Origin: an uncultured Lachnospiraceae bacterium | GTDB lineage: Bacteria > Bacillota > Clostridia > Lachnospirales > Lachnospiraceae | NCBI GenBank assembly: GCA_958446555.1 | Contig: CAUCWU010000185.1 | Coordinates: 1-5,477, forward strand | DNA: 5,477 nucleotides | Reading direction: 5' to 3' | Shown here: positions 4,659 through 5,477 of the stretch, piece after piece | How the letters are laid out: the number at the start of each line of letters is the position of its first letter | Position numbering within the stretch: the stretch's first letter is position 1 | The notes under the pieces: model-generated | What the model saw: only the letters and a program-made list of their open reading frames with translations | What the model was told of the DNA's origin: nothing | Databases searched by the model: none | Program-made: the position numbers and the translations under genes

Positions 4659-5477
4659 ATGGTATCTTACCTAGAACAGGGAATGATCCTGTATGTTATG
4701 GCGGCAATCTGTGCGATTGGAGTGATCAGCAGACTTGCATCAAATCATTTTTACAAAAGTTTGATCCGACAGGCCGATAATTTGGCAACAGCAAAAGACA
4801 AGCAGTTGCAACAGATGAAAACAAAATACGAGAGCATTTATCGCATGAATTGCGGTATTAAAAATACAGAAGTCTTTGTGGGAAAAATGCAGCAGCAATA
4901 TCGAATCGGAGGAATCCGTCTGTCAAGCTGGGAAAATTGTAGTATTTACAGTGCGGCAGTGGCATTTCTGATAGGCGCAATTTCAGCTCTTATTTTATAT
5001 CTAAATAAGGGCAGTGCGCAGATGTGTATTTTGTATTTGGCAGGTGGAAGCTTGATGGCGGCTGGAATGCTTGTGCTGTCTGGTTTGATGGGAACTGGCT
5101 CTAATCGGGAGCAGCTTGAGACTGCTCTAGTCCACTATTTTGAAAATGTCTTTGTTGTGAGAAGTGCAAGGGACATGCCGGAGGGACTAAGCGAAGAGGA
5201 ATCCGAGGAAATGGTGCAGCCGGAGCGCGAGGCGATCCGAAGCAGTGCAGCAGCTAGGGCGCGTGGAACCATGCGTGATGATCTTTTTATGCAGAAAAAA
5301 GAGAACACACAAAAGGAAGTGGCTGCATCAACAGATCGCGAAAAGCGGGTGAATCGTCCAGAGCTTGTCCGAAAGGAGGAACCAGAAAAGGATCACCAAA
5401 AACAGCTAGAGGAGCTAAAGGAGAGTCTGGCTCAAATTGCGGCTGCCCGGGGCGAATCCGGGGATCGGTCAGTACAT
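4659..5477 (+). CDS. N-terminal part of an unrecognised membrane protein with a long charged tail (3' end outside window)
   Basis: The frame is open from ATG 4659 to the right edge, 273 codons, with a TGA in frame at 4611 before the start. AGAAAGGGG (4643-4651) lies 7 nt upstream, a good ribosome binding site. The first membrane segment is about residues 7-27 (GMILYVMAAICAIGVISRL). A basic, Gln/Lys-rich soluble segment follows (28-95, including KDKQLQQMKTKYESIYRMN). Two more membrane segments lie at about 97-115 and 121-145. The tail from 146 is strongly charged, first acidic (GLSEEESEEM, 176-185), then mixed Glu/Lys/Arg (KEEPEKDHQKQLEELKES, 239-256), with coiled-coil potential. The overall plan and the conserved-looking YRIGGIRLSSWEN (81-93) resemble lachnospiral hypothetical proteins, a resemblance from memory only. 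Function is unknown. The three-segment count suggests the tail and the middle segment lie on opposite sides, or that one hydrophobic segment does not span. Confidence 0.85.
   Translation, partial: MVSYLEQGMILYVMAAICAIGVISRLASNHFYKSLIRQADNLATAKDKQLQQMKTKYESIYRMNCGIKNTEVFVGKMQQQYRIGGIRLSSWENCSIYSAAVAFLIGAISALILYLNKGSAQMCILYLAGGSLMAAGMLVLSGLMGTGSNREQLETALVHYFENVFVVRSARDMPEGLSEEESEEMVQPEREAIRSSAAARARGTMRDDLFMQKKENTQKEVAASTDREKRVNRPELVRKEEPEKDHQKQLEELKESLAQIAAARGESGDRSVH

Noticed and set aside
4580..4780. 66-codon plus-strand frame upstream of and overlapping the terminal membrane protein gene
   Set aside because: It has no ribosome binding site and no recognisable protein features, and its second half is out of frame with a much longer gene that has a good start at 4659.

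Overview
The window looks like ordinary chromosome from a low-GC Gram-positive anaerobe of the class Clostridia, most likely Lachnospiraceae. The grounds are the AT-rich, A-tract-heavy gaps, AAGGAGG-type ribosome binding sites, sigma-A-type promoters, a 4-Cys TSCPD protein of the TIGR03905 kind, a murG outside a cell-division cluster, and a terminal membrane protein that resembles lachnospiral hypothetical proteins. The taxonomic call is inference from style; there is no marker gene such as rRNA. I see no mobile element, CRISPR array, tRNA or rRNA.

Layout, left to right. (1) 3-284, plus strand: C-terminal end of an unrecognised protein with two membrane segments, cut by the left edge. (2) 285-429: a gap with a nested inverted repeat (340-388). 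(3) 430-1467, plus: a rhomboid intramembrane serine protease with an N-terminal soluble domain, probably starting at TTG. (4) 1427-2200, minus: a soluble sensor histidine kinase, convergent with the rhomboid gene and overlapping its 3' end by 41 bp. (5) 2201-2410: a divergent promoter region with one good promoter for the kinase and one for the next gene. (6) 2411-2833, plus: a HIT-family nucleotide hydrolase/transferase, followed by a strong two-way terminator (2847-2880). (7) 2963-4021, minus: MurG, the lipid II-forming GlcNAc transferase. (8) 4094-4342, minus: an 82-residue TSCPD protein upstream of murG and probably co-transcribed with it from a promoter at 4414-4442. (9) 4343-4658: a 316-bp A-rich gap holding that promoter and a TTAACA/TGTTAA palindrome. 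(10) 4659 to the right edge, plus: N-terminal 273 residues of an unrecognised membrane protein with three predicted membrane segments and a long charged tail.

The genes do not form one pathway. MurG acts in peptidoglycan synthesis at the inner face of the membrane. The rhomboid and kinase probably serve membrane quality control and signalling, and the HIT protein nucleotide metabolism. I found no clear new multi-gene system. The oddest structure is the TSCPD-murG junction. MurG has no visible Shine-Dalgarno of its own. A very strong one (AAAAAAGGAGG) lies 63 nt upstream in the loop of a 9-bp hairpin, and a short open frame begins near it and ends in an ATGA overlap with the murG start, which suggests translational coupling.
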